Positions 9,153 through 17,167 of a DNA stretch of 64,000 nt are shown here, one piece after another. Every line of letters begins with the position of its first letter. Position 1 is the first letter of the stretch. Below the pieces are notes generated by a model that saw nothing but the letters and a program-made list of their open reading frames with translations, did not search any database and had not been told where the DNA came from. This DNA comes from Variovorax paradoxus (lineage in GTDB: Bacteria; Pseudomonadota; Gammaproteobacteria; Burkholderiales; Burkholderiaceae_C). The position numbers and the translations under genes are program-made. The stretch covers positions 6,074,001-6,138,000 of the forward strand of contig NZ_CP102931.1 of assembly GCF_024734665.1 (NCBI RefSeq), read 5' to 3'.

Positions 9153-10139
9153 ATGAACAGAGGCAAGAACGCCCGCCGGGCGATGGCCATGCTCGGGCTG
9201 ATTGGGCTTCAGGCCGCGCTGGCAACAGCGCATGCGCAGACCTGGCCAGCCAAGCCGGTGCGCATCCTCGTCGGCTTTTCCGCAGGCGGCCCCACCGATG
9301 TGGTGGCGCGCGCCTTTGCCGACCATGCATCGCGCGCCCTGGGCCAGCCCTTCATCGTCGACAACAAGCCCGGCGCCAACACGATCCTCGCAGCCGAGGC
9401 AGTCGCTGCCGCGCCGGCCGACGGCTACACGCTGCTGCTGGGCGCAACGAATCACACGATGATCCCCGCTCTCTACAGCCAGCGGGTCAAGTTCGACGCC
9501 GTGCGGTCGTTCGCTCCGGTGTGCTCGCTCGCCGTGAGCCCGACGGTGCTGGTCGTCGGGCCATCGATGCCCGTCAAGTCGTTCGGCGCGTTCCTGCAGG
9601 CGGTGAAGGCCGAACCGGGCAAGCGCACCTATGCCACGCCGGGCTCGGGCAGCTCGGGGCATTTCGCGAGTGCGCAGTTCACGCGGCTGACAGGCACGTC
9701 GATGAACCACATTCCGTACAAGGGCGCGGCGCAGGCGACGACCGATCTCATGGGAGGCCAGGTCGACAGCTCTTTCGCCACGCTGGGCTCGGTGCTCACA
9801 CAGGTGCAGTCGGGCAAGCTGACGGCCCTGGCCGTGGCGGCGCCGAAGCGATCGGCATTGCTGCCGGACGTGCCGACTTTCGAGGAGGTGGGCGTCAAGG
9901 GCTACACGGCTGACGCGTGGTACGGCCTGCTTGCGCCCGCCAGAACGCCGCCGGAAGTCCTGGCCGTGCTGCGCCGCGCAGCCACCGAGTTTGCGCAAGC
10001 GCCGGCCACGCAAGAGAAGCTGCGCTCGCTCGGCATGGAAGCACAGAACACCTGCGCCGATGCCTTCGGCGCGCAACTGGCGCGCGAGGTCAGGCTCTAC
10101 GGCGAGGTGGCCCGAACGCTCGACCTCAAGACCGAATGA
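9153..10139 (+). CDS. Bug-family substrate-binding protein of a tripartite tricarboxylate transporter (2 of 3)
   Basis: The 328-residue periplasmic receptor has a signal peptide ending near ATAHAQT. The Bug motifs are WPAKPVRILVGFSAGGPTD, FIVDNKPGANTILAAE and PADGYTLLLGA. A GGAGA ribosome-binding site lies at about 9142-9146. It is one of three clearly diverged paralogues in this cluster, so they probably differ in ligand. It lies between the dehydrogenase and the third receptor on the same strand. Confidence 0.92.
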   Translation: MNRGKNARRAMAMLGLIGLQAALATAHAQTWPAKPVRILVGFSAGGPTDVVARAFADHASRALGQPFIVDNKPGANTILAAEAVAAAPADGYTLLLGATNHTMIPALYSQRVKFDAVRSFAPVCSLAVSPTVLVVGPSMPVKSFGAFLQAVKAEPGKRTYATPGSGSSGHFASAQFTRLTGTSMNHIPYKGAAQATTDLMGGQVDSSFATLGSVLTQVQSGKLTALAVAAPKRSALLPDVPTFEEVGVKGYTADAWYGLLAPARTPPEVLAVLRRAATEFAQAPATQEKLRSLGMEAQNTCADAFGAQLAREVRLYGEVARTLDLKTE

Positions 10140-10159
10140 CCGCACACCCCAAGGAATCC

Positions 10160-11119
10160 ATGATGAAGGCCATCCAACGCATGCTCGCCGCATGCCTCTT
10201 CACTGCTGCCGTGTCCGCACAGGCGGCCTTTCCGGACCGCCCCATCACGCTCGTCGTGCCGTATGCGCCGGGCGGCTCCGCGGACGCGCTGGCGCGCGTG
10301 CTGGCGGTGCGCATGGGCGAGAAGCTGGGCACCAGCGTGATCGTCGACAACAGGCCCGGCGCCAGCGGAACCATCGGCGCGAGCTTTGCCGCCAAGGCCG
10401 CGCCCGACGGCTACACGGTGCTCTACGACGCCACGCCGTACTCGATTAATCCACATCTCTTTCCCCGCATGCCGTACGCCGGCAATGCCCTGCAGCCGCT
10501 GGCGCTCGTCTCGCTGGCGCCCAACATCGTGATCGTCCGCGCGGAGTCGCCGGTGAAGAGCATCAAGGACCTCGCGGACCGGGCGAAGGCCGAACCCGGG
10601 AAACTCAACTTCGCATCGGGCGGAAGCGGCACCGTGCAGCGGCTGGCGGCGGAACTGCTGCGCCAGCGGCTCGGGCTCGACATGGTGCATGTCGGCTACA
10701 AGAGCGGCGGCCCCGCCATCTCCGACGTCATGGGCGGGCAGGTCGACTTCATGTTCAGCACCATCGCGGCGTCGTATCCGCTCGTGTCTTCCGGCAAGCT
10801 GCGCGCGCTGGCGGTGTCGTCGCCGCAGCGCTCTGCGCGCCTGCCCGATGTGCCGACCATCGCCGAAACCGTTGCGCCCGGCTACGAGGCCTACGAGTGG
10901 AACGGCCTGCTCCTGCCGGCGGGCACGCCCGCGCCCATCGCCGACAAACTCCACAAGGCGGTGGTCGATGCCCTGAAGAATGACGAAGTGAAGCGGCGCT
11001 TCGTGGATGTGGGCGTGCAGCCGGTCGGCTCGACGCCATCCGAGTTCGCCGACTTCCTGAAGAAGGAAGATGCGAAGTGGGCGGAAGTGATCCGCAAGGG
11101 CAACATCAAGCTCGACTGA
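10160..11119 (+). CDS. Bug-family substrate-binding protein of a tripartite tricarboxylate transporter (3 of 3)
   Basis: The 319-residue receptor has a signal peptide (KAIQRMLAACLFTAAVSAQA). Its Bug motifs are FPDRPITLVVPYAPGGSAD, IVDNRPGASGTIG and PDGYTVLYDA. The ATG at 10160 is chosen because AAGGA lies at 10151-10155. An ATG at 10136 overlaps the preceding stop and would add eight residues. Together with the other two receptors it suggests a broad carboxylate-scavenging role for the cluster. Confidence 0.92.
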   Translation: MMKAIQRMLAACLFTAAVSAQAAFPDRPITLVVPYAPGGSADALARVLAVRMGEKLGTSVIVDNRPGASGTIGASFAAKAAPDGYTVLYDATPYSINPHLFPRMPYAGNALQPLALVSLAPNIVIVRAESPVKSIKDLADRAKAEPGKLNFASGGSGTVQRLAAELLRQRLGLDMVHVGYKSGGPAISDVMGGQVDFMFSTIAASYPLVSSGKLRALAVSSPQRSARLPDVPTIAETVAPGYEAYEWNGLLLPAGTPAPIADKLHKAVVDALKNDEVKRRFVDVGVQPVGSTPSEFADFLKKEDAKWAEVIRKGNIKLD

Positions 11120-11127
11120 AGACAGCC

Positions 11128-12018
11128 ATGAACCAAGCCCCCGACGCGCAGCCGGTGCCCCATTCGGTGGGGACGAACCGGCCCGCGGCTGCACTGCCCG
11201 CCGACGCCTGCGACAGCCACATGCACATCTTCGACCCGCGCTTCGCCGCGTCGCCGCACTGGAAGCGCCAGCCGCCGCGCGCCGAGGTGGCAGCCTATCG
11301 CTTGCTCCAGCAGCGGCTAGGAACCTCGCGCACGGTGGTCGTCAATCCCTCGACCTACGGCACGGACAACGCCTGCACGCTCGACGCGCTCGCGCAACTG
11401 GGCGAGCGTGCGCGCGGCATCGCAGTCGTCGGCCAGGACGTGGCCGACGACGAACTCGACCGCCTGGCGGCGCATCGCATCTGCGGCTTGCGCGTGAACT
11501 TCGTGACGCCGCAGTCCTGGGGCGTCACCACGCCGCAGATGCTGACGACGCTGGCACGCAAGGTGGCCCGGCTGGGCTGGCACATCCAGGTCTTCCTGCA
11601 ACCCGAACAACTGATGGAACTCGCGCCGATATTGGCGACACTCCCGGTACCGCTGGTGATAGACCACATGGCCCGCATCGACCCGGCCGACGGCGTCGAT
11701 GGCGCGGCGTTTGCGGTGGCGCGACGGCTGCTCGACGGCGGCAACACGTGGATGAAGCTGTCGGGCGTCTACATGCGATCGCGCGACGGAGCGCCCGCCT
11801 ACCAGGATGCCTTCGCGCTGGGCCGTGCGCTGGTCAAGGCAGCACCGGAACGGCTGGTCTGGGGCAGCGACTGGCCTCACACCACGGAGACTCCCGGAAC
11901 CGTCAACGACGCCGACCTGGCAAACGTGCTGTCGGCATGGTGCGATGGCGCCACCGCCGTGCGCGACCGCATCCTGGTCGACAACCCGGCGAGGCTCTAT
12001 GGCTTCGCGATGACCTGA
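11128..12018 (+). CDS. Amidohydrolase-2 family lactonase-like hydrolase
   Basis: The 296-residue TIM-barrel amidohydrolase has metal-ligand residues His31 and His33 (DSHMHIFDP), His180 (VIDHMARID) and Asp248 (WGSDWPH). This is the pattern of the 2-pyrone-4,6-dicarboxylate lactonase (LigI) and D-galactarolactone isomerase group. LigI opens pyrone dicarboxylate in the same pathway that ends with the neighbouring aldolase, which favours an aromatic route. The adjacent SMP-30 lactonase instead fits sugar acids. Start ATG 11128 follows the third Bug gene by eight bases. Confidence 0.87.
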   Translation: MNQAPDAQPVPHSVGTNRPAAALPADACDSHMHIFDPRFAASPHWKRQPPRAEVAAYRLLQQRLGTSRTVVVNPSTYGTDNACTLDALAQLGERARGIAVVGQDVADDELDRLAAHRICGLRVNFVTPQSWGVTTPQMLTTLARKVARLGWHIQVFLQPEQLMELAPILATLPVPLVIDHMARIDPADGVDGAAFAVARRLLDGGNTWMKLSGVYMRSRDGAPAYQDAFALGRALVKAAPERLVWGSDWPHTTETPGTVNDADLANVLSAWCDGATAVRDRILVDNPARLYGFAMT

Positions 12019-12035
12019 TCGCAGAGGAGACCGAC

Positions 12036-12956
12036 TTGTACCTGCTTCAAGCGCCCCAGGTGCTGGACCTGCAGACCTTCACCAGCATGCCCGAGTCCTT
12101 TCGCCGCCCGGAGCCCAGCGTCTGGGCCGATGCCAATCGCGGCGGGCAGGTGACCGACTCCTTCCTCGAAGGCCCTGTGTTCGACGACGACGGCAACCTC
12201 TACGTCACGGACATCCCTTTCGGCCGGATCTTCCGCATCGACACATCGGGCGAATGGACACTGGTCGCCGAATACGACGGCGAGCCGAACGGCATGAAGT
12301 TCGTCGACGCACACGCCCTGCTCGTCACCGACTACAAGAACGGCCTGATGCGGGTGGATGTGCGAACCGGCCGCATCACGCCACACCTTCAGCGGCGCAA
12401 CACCGAGAGCTTCAAGGGCGTGAACGACCTGGTGCTCGATGCGCGAGGCAACGTGTATTTCACGGACCAGGGCCAGAGCGGCTTGCACGACCCATCGGGT
12501 CGCCTGTATCGCCTGAGGCCCGACGGGCAGCTCGACCTGCTGCTGTCCAACGTGCCCAGCCCGAATGGCGTCGCCCTCTCGCCGGACGGCAAGGTGCTCT
12601 ATCTCGCGGTGACGCGCGGCAACTGCGTCTGGCGCGCGCCCTTGCTGGCCGACGGGAGCGTTGCCAAGGTGAGCCAGTTCTTCACGTCCTACGGGCCCAG
12701 CGGCCCTGATGGGCTCGCGGTCGACACGCAGGGGCGAGTGCTGGTGGCCAACCCCGGCCTGGGCTATGTCTGGGTGCTCAACACGCGCGCCGAACCCGTC
12801 ATGGTGCTGCGCGGGCCCACCGGTGCGTCGACGACGAACATTGCCTTCGGCGGCCCTGGCAGGTCGACCTTGTTCGTCACCGACTCCACGCACGGCAACG
12901 TGCTGAAGCTGGCACTCGACGCTCCTGGCGTGGAACTTCATCGCTGGTCGTCCTAG
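12036..12956 (+). CDS. SMP-30/gluconolactonase/LRE family protein
   Basis: The six-bladed beta-propeller hydrolase shows the family pattern: LEGPVFDDDGNLYVTDI (Glu metal ligand), KGVNDLVLDARGNVYFTD, PNGVALSPDGKVLY and GPDGLAVDTQGRVLVANPG. Members hydrolyse aldonolactones and related lactones with a divalent metal. A TTG at 12036 with AGGAGA about ten bases upstream gives 306 residues. An ATG at 12087 is the alternative. It is the last gene of the cluster and is followed directly by a terminator. The natural substrate is unknown. Confidence 0.87.
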   Translation: MYLLQAPQVLDLQTFTSMPESFRRPEPSVWADANRGGQVTDSFLEGPVFDDDGNLYVTDIPFGRIFRIDTSGEWTLVAEYDGEPNGMKFVDAHALLVTDYKNGLMRVDVRTGRITPHLQRRNTESFKGVNDLVLDARGNVYFTDQGQSGLHDPSGRLYRLRPDGQLDLLLSNVPSPNGVALSPDGKVLYLAVTRGNCVWRAPLLADGSVAKVSQFFTSYGPSGPDGLAVDTQGRVLVANPGLGYVWVLNTRAEPVMVLRGPTGASTTNIAFGGPGRSTLFVTDSTHGNVLKLALDAPGVELHRWSS

Positions 12957-12975
12957 CCCCGCAGCGGGCTTTTTT
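12956..12975 (+). terminator. Rho-independent terminator after the SMP-30 gene
   Basis: CCCG-CAG-CGGG forms a short GC-rich stem directly after the stop codon and is followed by an uninterrupted T run. It closes the catabolic cluster before the IscR-like gene. Confidence 0.7.
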
Positions 12976-13009
12976 CGATTTGTTTCAAAAAAGGCCTTTA
13001 CCTCCCGAA

Positions 13010-13057
13010 GGAAACTTTCCCGGTCTTTTGCACACCTATCACGCATTGTTTGCAAAA
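13010..13057. promoter_or_regulatory. Inverted repeats upstream of the IscR-like gene
   Basis: The 100-base leader holds GGAAACTTTCC at 13010-13020, a palindrome around one base. It also holds TTTTGCA at 13026-13032 paired with TGCAAAA at 13051-13057. Either could be an autoregulatory site for the downstream Rrf2-family protein. This rests on symmetry and position only. Confidence 0.3.
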
Positions 13058-13078
13058 CCCAACACCGAGGAACACTCC

Positions 13079-13621
13079 ATGCGTCTCACGACGAAGGGCG
13101 GCTTCGCCTTGACGGCCATGATCGATGTCGCCATGCGCGAACGGGATGGCCCCGTACCGTTGGCGTCGATCAGCCGACGACAGCACATTGCCCGCTCGTC
13201 GCTCGAACTGCTGTTCAGCAAGCTGCGCCAGCATGCGCTGATCAAGGCAACGCGCGGACCGGGCGGCGGCTACACGCTGACGCGCAGGGCGTCCGAAATC
13301 ACCGTGGCGGACATCCTCGCTTCGGTCGATGGCCAGCCACTGGCCGACACCGAAGCCTCGACGAACAAGGAAGACGCCGGCAGCAGCAAGGGCTGCTACT
13401 CGACCGATGCGTTGTGGGCCTCCGCCAAGCACCATGTCATGGAATTCCTGGGCTCCGTCACGCTGCAGAGCCTGGTCGAAGACCAGCTGGCCAAGGGCGT
13501 GCGCGTCGAGCACGAGCCCCCGAAGAAGAAAGAAGCCCCACCGAGCCCCGCGGCCCTGCCGATGCGCGTGAACGCGCCGAACTCGGTGTTCGCGTGGAAC
13601 GGCGTGTTCGCCAAGCGCTGA
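13079..13621 (+). CDS. Rrf2/IscR-family transcriptional regulator lacking most Fe-S ligands
   Basis: The 180-residue protein begins MRLTTKGGFALTAMIDVA and continues through LELLFSKLRQ and RGPGGGYTLTR, so the winged helix-turn-helix is clearly of the IscR type. IscR normally binds [2Fe-2S] with three closely spaced cysteines. Here only Cys106 (GCYSTDALW) remains, and the two earlier positions are replaced within TEASTNKEDAGSSKG. It probably regulates without a cluster, or with a different cofactor. The C-terminal tail (PPKKKEAPPSP onward) is longer than in IscR. No isc or suf genes are adjacent. Start ATG 13079 gives the conserved N-terminus. Confidence 0.85.
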   Translation: MRLTTKGGFALTAMIDVAMRERDGPVPLASISRRQHIARSSLELLFSKLRQHALIKATRGPGGGYTLTRRASEITVADILASVDGQPLADTEASTNKEDAGSSKGCYSTDALWASAKHHVMEFLGSVTLQSLVEDQLAKGVRVEHEPPKKKEAPPSPAALPMRVNAPNSVFAWNGVFAKR

Positions 13622-13664
13622 AGACAAAGCAGGCTTTACATGGCCGACTGACCTGAAACGCAAG

Positions 13665-13700
13665 GCGCATTACGGGTTTTGAAAACTCGTACGGCAAGGG
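13665..13700 (+). promoter_or_regulatory. Repeat motif A, candidate FecI-type ECF sigma promoter
   Basis: ACGGGTTTTG at 13672-13681 and GGCAAGG at 13693-13699 flank a CTCGTAC stretch. Two similar copies occur at 14492-14530 and 17191-17220. The CGT at 13688-13690, with GCGCATT about 16 bases upstream, resembles the -10/-35 arrangement of iron-starvation sigma promoters. It precedes the SGNH gene. Confidence 0.5.
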
Positions 13701-13730
13701 ATCGATGCTTCCGGAAAACGCCGGAGGCCC

Positions 13731-14471
13731 TTGCCGGAGATCGCCTTGGTTTCTCTTTCCGCACGCCCCCACGCGGCCTGTGTCCGCCTGTCCGACATCG
13801 CTTTCACGCTGCTTGCCATCCTTGCGATCGGTGCGCTGGTCCCCGCCTGCGGAGGCGACAGGGGCAGCAGCAATAGCCACAGCAGCAGTGCCCCGACCCG
13901 TCCGGCAGCGTCCGCGAAAGCTCCCGACGACGCACCCCGCGACTGCACCGTCACCCTGGAGGGCGACTCGATCCTCCACGGTGCCTACGGCTACAACAAG
14001 CGCTTCGACGAGCCGCCCGCGGCGATGCTCAAGCGCCTGCGGCCGGCCTACACGGTGTTCGACAACAGCGCGCCGGGGTCGACAGCCACCCAGCGCGCGC
14101 CCGCCTTCTCCAGCACACCGCTGACCACGCATTTCGTGGTGCTGCAACACGGCATCAACGACGGGCAGTTCGGCCAGCCCTACGAGCCGGCGCTGCGCCG
14201 CATGGTGGCGCACGTGCAGGCCCAGGGGCGCACGCCGGTCATCACCGGCCTCAGCCGCCAGACGCACCCCGCACCGGGCAGGGACGCGGCCGACAACATC
14301 GCCCGGCGCGTGGCCGGCGAAACCGGCGCGCTGTTTGCCGACTGGGGCGCCGTTTCCTTCAAGCCCGCCGAAATGGCCGACGTGCTGCACCCCGCGCCCG
14401 CCTACAGCGAACGGCTGGTCGGGCGCATCGTGGCCTTGCTCGACCAGGCCGCGCCCGAGTGCAGGTACTGA
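13731..14471 (+). CDS. SGNH/GDSL-family hydrolase, probable lipoprotein
   Basis: About 246 residues. The four GDSL-family blocks can be traced: LEGDSI with nucleophile Ser80, a Gly in the DNSAPGST stretch, HGIND, and DVLHP with Asp217 and His220. An N-terminal hydrophobic stretch ends at Cys40 (LVPAC), which suggests a lipoprotein followed by a low-complexity Ser/Ala linker. Family members are esterases or lipases. Next to an iron-type signalling locus it could act on a siderophore ester, but that is inference. The start is uncertain: the TTG at 13731 has a close GGAGG, and the TTG at 13746 has GGAG at better spacing. Confidence 0.8.
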   Translation: MPEIALVSLSARPHAACVRLSDIAFTLLAILAIGALVPACGGDRGSSNSHSSSAPTRPAASAKAPDDAPRDCTVTLEGDSILHGAYGYNKRFDEPPAAMLKRLRPAYTVFDNSAPGSTATQRAPAFSSTPLTTHFVVLQHGINDGQFGQPYEPALRRMVAHVQAQGRTPVITGLSRQTHPAPGRDAADNIARRVAGETGALFADWGAVSFKPAEMADVLHPAPAYSERLVGRIVALLDQAAPECRY

Positions 14472-14491
14472 CGCCCGCAACTTTTTTCGAT

Positions 14492-14530
14492 GCGCCATTA
14501 CGGGTTTTGGCGGCTCCGTTCGGCAAGGAA
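14492..14530 (+). promoter_or_regulatory. Repeat motif B, candidate FecI-type ECF sigma promoter
   Basis: ATTACGGGTTTTG ending at 14509 and CGGCAAGG ending at 14528 match motif A, with one base more between the two blocks. CGT lies at 14517-14519. It precedes the membrane protein gene at 14637 and keeps exactly the block spacing of motif C. Confidence 0.5.
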
Positions 14531-14636
14531 GTGAATTCACCTGAGACCGAAAGAGGAGCCGCCTCGCCATGCTTCAGAGCACTTTCCATACACCATCGCC
14601 CAAGTCGCTCACATCGCCCCGCCAGGAGGCTGCCAG

Positions 14637-15257
14637 ATGAGCGTCAGCAGCCTTTGCATCGTCGCGACCGCCTTCTTCGCGCTCGGCGCCGTCTGGTTCA
14701 CGGGCAAGGCGCTCAGTGTGCGCGCCGCGGGCACGCCGCCGGCCCACATCGGCGCGCGGCCGGGGCCCGTCGCCACGCGCGAGCGCATCGACCTGCGACA
14801 GCCGCTGCGCGCGCTCGCCGTCACCCACGGGGCGACGCTGGCGCAACGCGGCATCGGGCTCGACCTGCGCCTGCCGGAAGATCCGCTGCCGGTGGCCGTG
14901 ATCGCCGGCGACCTGCCCCAGCTCATGGCGCACATCGCCGACGCGGCGGCCGCCACCTTGCCGCAGGGCACGACGCTGCACGTGCTGGCGCGCGCCGAAG
15001 GGCACCAGGCGGTGATCAGCTGGCGCGAGGCCACTATCGACAGCGACACCGGCATCGACGCACCCCGCCTGTCGCACGCCTTCGAAACCAGCGCCGGCCG
15101 CGCGGCCACGCCCCGCATCCATGCCTGCCGGGCCATCGTGGCGCGGCACGGCGCGCGCATCTACACCGCGCCCTCGCCTCTGGGCGACGGCTGTCTCACG
15201 CTGCGGTTTCCGCTGTACGGCGACCGCGCGGCGCGTGCCCCGAAGGGGTTGCTGTGA
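14637..15257 (+). CDS. Membrane protein with degenerate histidine-kinase-type ATPase domain
   Basis: The 206-residue protein has one N-terminal membrane segment (residues 5-25). The rest reads like a worn GHKL ATPase module: LPQLMAHIADAA stands in the N-box position, and ACRAIVARHGARIYTAPSPLGDGCLTLRFPL matches the usual kinase C-terminus. The N-box Asn, the DxGxG box and the glycine-rich lid are not recognisable, and there is no dimerisation domain with a phospho-His. ATP binding is therefore doubtful. A strong AGGAGG at 14624-14629 fixes the start. It lies between motif B and the sigma factor gene and may belong to the same regulon. Confidence 0.65.
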   Translation: MSVSSLCIVATAFFALGAVWFTGKALSVRAAGTPPAHIGARPGPVATRERIDLRQPLRALAVTHGATLAQRGIGLDLRLPEDPLPVAVIAGDLPQLMAHIADAAAATLPQGTTLHVLARAEGHQAVISWREATIDSDTGIDAPRLSHAFETSAGRAATPRIHACRAIVARHGARIYTAPSPLGDGCLTLRFPLYGDRAARAPKGLL

Positions 15258-15544
15258 TGGCCACCCCCTGGCTCTTCGTGCCGCCGCGCCCCCGCGCACG
15301 AACACGGGCGCGAGCCACCGTCGGTGTCACTGGCTCCCTGCGCTCCTGGCTGGCCAGCGTGTGCTGCCTCGGCGCGGCGGCGGGCGGCCTTGCGCTGTCG
15401 ATCGGCCTCGGGCGCTGCGAGGCTGGCAGCACCAGCGCCACCAGCCTGTCCACGCTCGCGCCGATCATGCAGACCCGGGGCCATCCCCCGGCGGGATGCA
15501 GCCGCGGCAGTAAATCTTTCACAAATGTCAACCCAGTGAGATAG
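15257..15544 (+). CDS. Small hypothetical membrane protein
   Basis: The 95-residue frame has a start ATG that overlaps the preceding stop (TGATG). It is rich in Arg at the N-terminus and has one hydrophobic stretch (LASVCCLGAAAGGLALSIGL, about residues 30-50). No family is recognised. The overlap suggests coupling to the upstream gene, but high GC makes spurious frames common and the C-terminal part looks low in information. It ends four bases before the sigma factor gene. Confidence 0.4.
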   Translation: MATPWLFVPPRPRARTRARATVGVTGSLRSWLASVCCLGAAAGGLALSIGLGRCEAGSTSATSLSTLAPIMQTRGHPPAGCSRGSKSFTNVNPVR

Positions 15545-15548
15545 ATTC

Positions 15549-16097
15549 ATGCCTGCAACGCTCGCTGCGTTCCCGAACGACTTCTCTCTGCCTTCCATGC
15601 CGGACCGTCCTCCCACGCGCAGTGTGGAAACCCTCTATGGCGACCACCACGGCTGGCTGCTCGGATGGCTGCGCCGCAAGCTCGGCCACGCGGGCGACGC
15701 CGCCGACCTCGCACAGGACACATTCGTGCGCGTGCTGGGCCGTCCGGGCGATGTCGAAGAGGTGCGCGAGCCGCGTGCCTGGCTCACCACCATCGCGCAC
15801 GGCCTCGTGGTCGACCACGTGCGCCGCCGCACGCTGGAGCGCGCCTGCATGGAAGCCATCGCGGCCCTGCCGGAGCCGCAGGCGCCCTCGCCCGAGACGC
15901 AACTGCTGCTGGTCGAGGCGCTGGTGCGCATCGACACCATGCTCGACGGCCTCCCGCCCAAGGCGCGCAGCGCCTTCCTGCTCTCGCGGCTCGACGGCCT
16001 CGGCTATGCCGAGATCGCGCAGCGCCTGAACGTGAGCCTGAGCTCGGTCGAGAAATACATGGCAACTGCCATCCGCCACTGCTTGGCGCTGCGATGA
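15549..16097 (+). CDS. FecI-type ECF RNA polymerase sigma factor
   Basis: The 182-residue protein has sigma-70 region 2 (LYGDHHGWLLGWLRRKLGHAGDAADLAQDTFVRVL, then PRAWLTTIAHGLVVDHVRRR) and region 4 (LPPKARSAFLLSRLDGLGYAEIAQRLNVSLSSVEKYM). This is the FecI pattern. It is paired with a FecR regulator whose start overlaps its stop by four bases, and with an STN-type TonB receptor. The set works as a cell-surface signalling system in which the loaded receptor releases the sigma factor. Three similar motifs at 13665, 14492 and 17191 are candidate targets. Confidence 0.93.
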   Translation: MPATLAAFPNDFSLPSMPDRPPTRSVETLYGDHHGWLLGWLRRKLGHAGDAADLAQDTFVRVLGRPGDVEEVREPRAWLTTIAHGLVVDHVRRRTLERACMEAIAALPEPQAPSPETQLLLVEALVRIDTMLDGLPPKARSAFLLSRLDGLGYAEIAQRLNVSLSSVEKYMATAIRHCLALR

Positions 16098-17167
16098 AAC
16101 CTGCATTCCCCTCTTCTTCTCCTTCGTCCGGCGACGGCGGCAACGCCTCCGACCTGCTCGAACAGGCCATCGCCTGGGTCGTGCGGCTGGGCTCCGGCAG
16201 CGCGGACGAAACAACGCACAACGCCTGCGACGCATGGCGCGCCGCGCACCCCGCGCACGAACAGGCCTGGCAGCAGGTGCAGGCCGTGGAAGACGCCTTC
16301 CGCCAGGTGCCGCGCATCGGCAGCGGCATGAGCAGTGACATGGGCGACGCAGGCGGCGCGCTGGCCCACGGCGCGCTGCAGGCCGCGACCCTGATGCGCG
16401 CGCAACAGCAGCGGCAGCAGCAAAGCCGGCGCCGCGCGCTCAGCGTGCTGGGCCTGGCTGTCACCGGCGGCGTTGTCGGCCTGTTCGTCTGGCGCGAAAC
16501 GCCCTGGGAACGGCGCACCAACTACGCCACCGCCGTGGGCGAGCGCCGGCGCGTGACGCTGGCCGACGGCACCGAGCTGAACATCAACACCGGCTCCGAG
16601 GTGCAGGTGATCTTTTCGCCGCGCCAGCGGCGCATCGTGCTGAGCCGCGGCGAGCTCTTCGTGCGCACCGGCGCCGACAGCGGCGCGCTGCTGGGCCACC
16701 GCGCCTTCTGGGTCGAGACGCCGCATGCCCGCTTCGAGGCGCTGGGCACGCGCTTCGGCGTGCGCGAGCAGGACGACCAGACACGGCTGTCGCTCACCGA
16801 AGGCCGCGTGGCCATCCACACCGAAGGCGCACCGCCGGTGGTCGCGCAGGCGGGCGACGGCTACATCGTGCGCGGCGGCGCGGCACAGCCCCAGCGCATC
16901 GTGGACCGCAGCTTCGAGCCCGACGCCTGGACCGACGGCGCTCTGGTGGCCCGGCAGATGCGCCTGGACGCCTTCGTCGCCGAACTCGCGCGCTACCACG
17001 GCACGCCGCTGCTGTGCGATGCGGACGTGGCCTCGCTGCGCGTGTCGGGCGTGTTCCAGCTCAACGGCCCCGACCCGGTCGGCCGTGCGCTCGAAGCGCT
17101 GGTTCGCACACTGCCTGTACGGCTCGAACATGGCACAGGAGGCACATTGACTGTTGCGCGACGTTGA
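16094..17167 (+). CDS. FecR-family anti-sigma regulator
   Basis: The 357-residue inner-membrane protein has an N-terminal DUF4880-like segment (residues 20-65, LEQAIAWVVRLGSG to HPAHEQAWQQV), one membrane helix near residues 120-141 and a periplasmic FecR domain (RRVTLADGTELNINTGSEVQV, LSRGELFVRTG). The C-terminal part (VAELARYHGTPLLCDADVASLRVSGVF) is the STN-like region that contacts the receptor. It inhibits or activates the upstream sigma factor depending on receptor occupancy. Start ATG 16094 overlaps the sigma stop (ATGA). Confidence 0.93.
   Translation: MKPAFPSSSPSSGDGGNASDLLEQAIAWVVRLGSGSADETTHNACDAWRAAHPAHEQAWQQVQAVEDAFRQVPRIGSGMSSDMGDAGGALAHGALQAATLMRAQQQRQQQSRRRALSVLGLAVTGGVVGLFVWRETPWERRTNYATAVGERRRVTLADGTELNINTGSEVQVIFSPRQRRIVLSRGELFVRTGADSGALLGHRAFWVETPHARFEALGTRFGVREQDDQTRLSLTEGRVAIHTEGAPPVVAQAGDGYIVRGGAAQPQRIVDRSFEPDAWTDGALVARQMRLDAFVAELARYHGTPLLCDADVASLRVSGVFQLNGPDPVGRALEALVRTLPVRLEHGTGGTLTVARR

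Noticed and set aside
15490..15548. Fur box upstream of the ECF sigma gene
   Set aside because: The segment is locally AT-rich (TAAATCTTTCACAAATG), but no convincing 19-bp Fur palindrome or hexamer array could be aligned.
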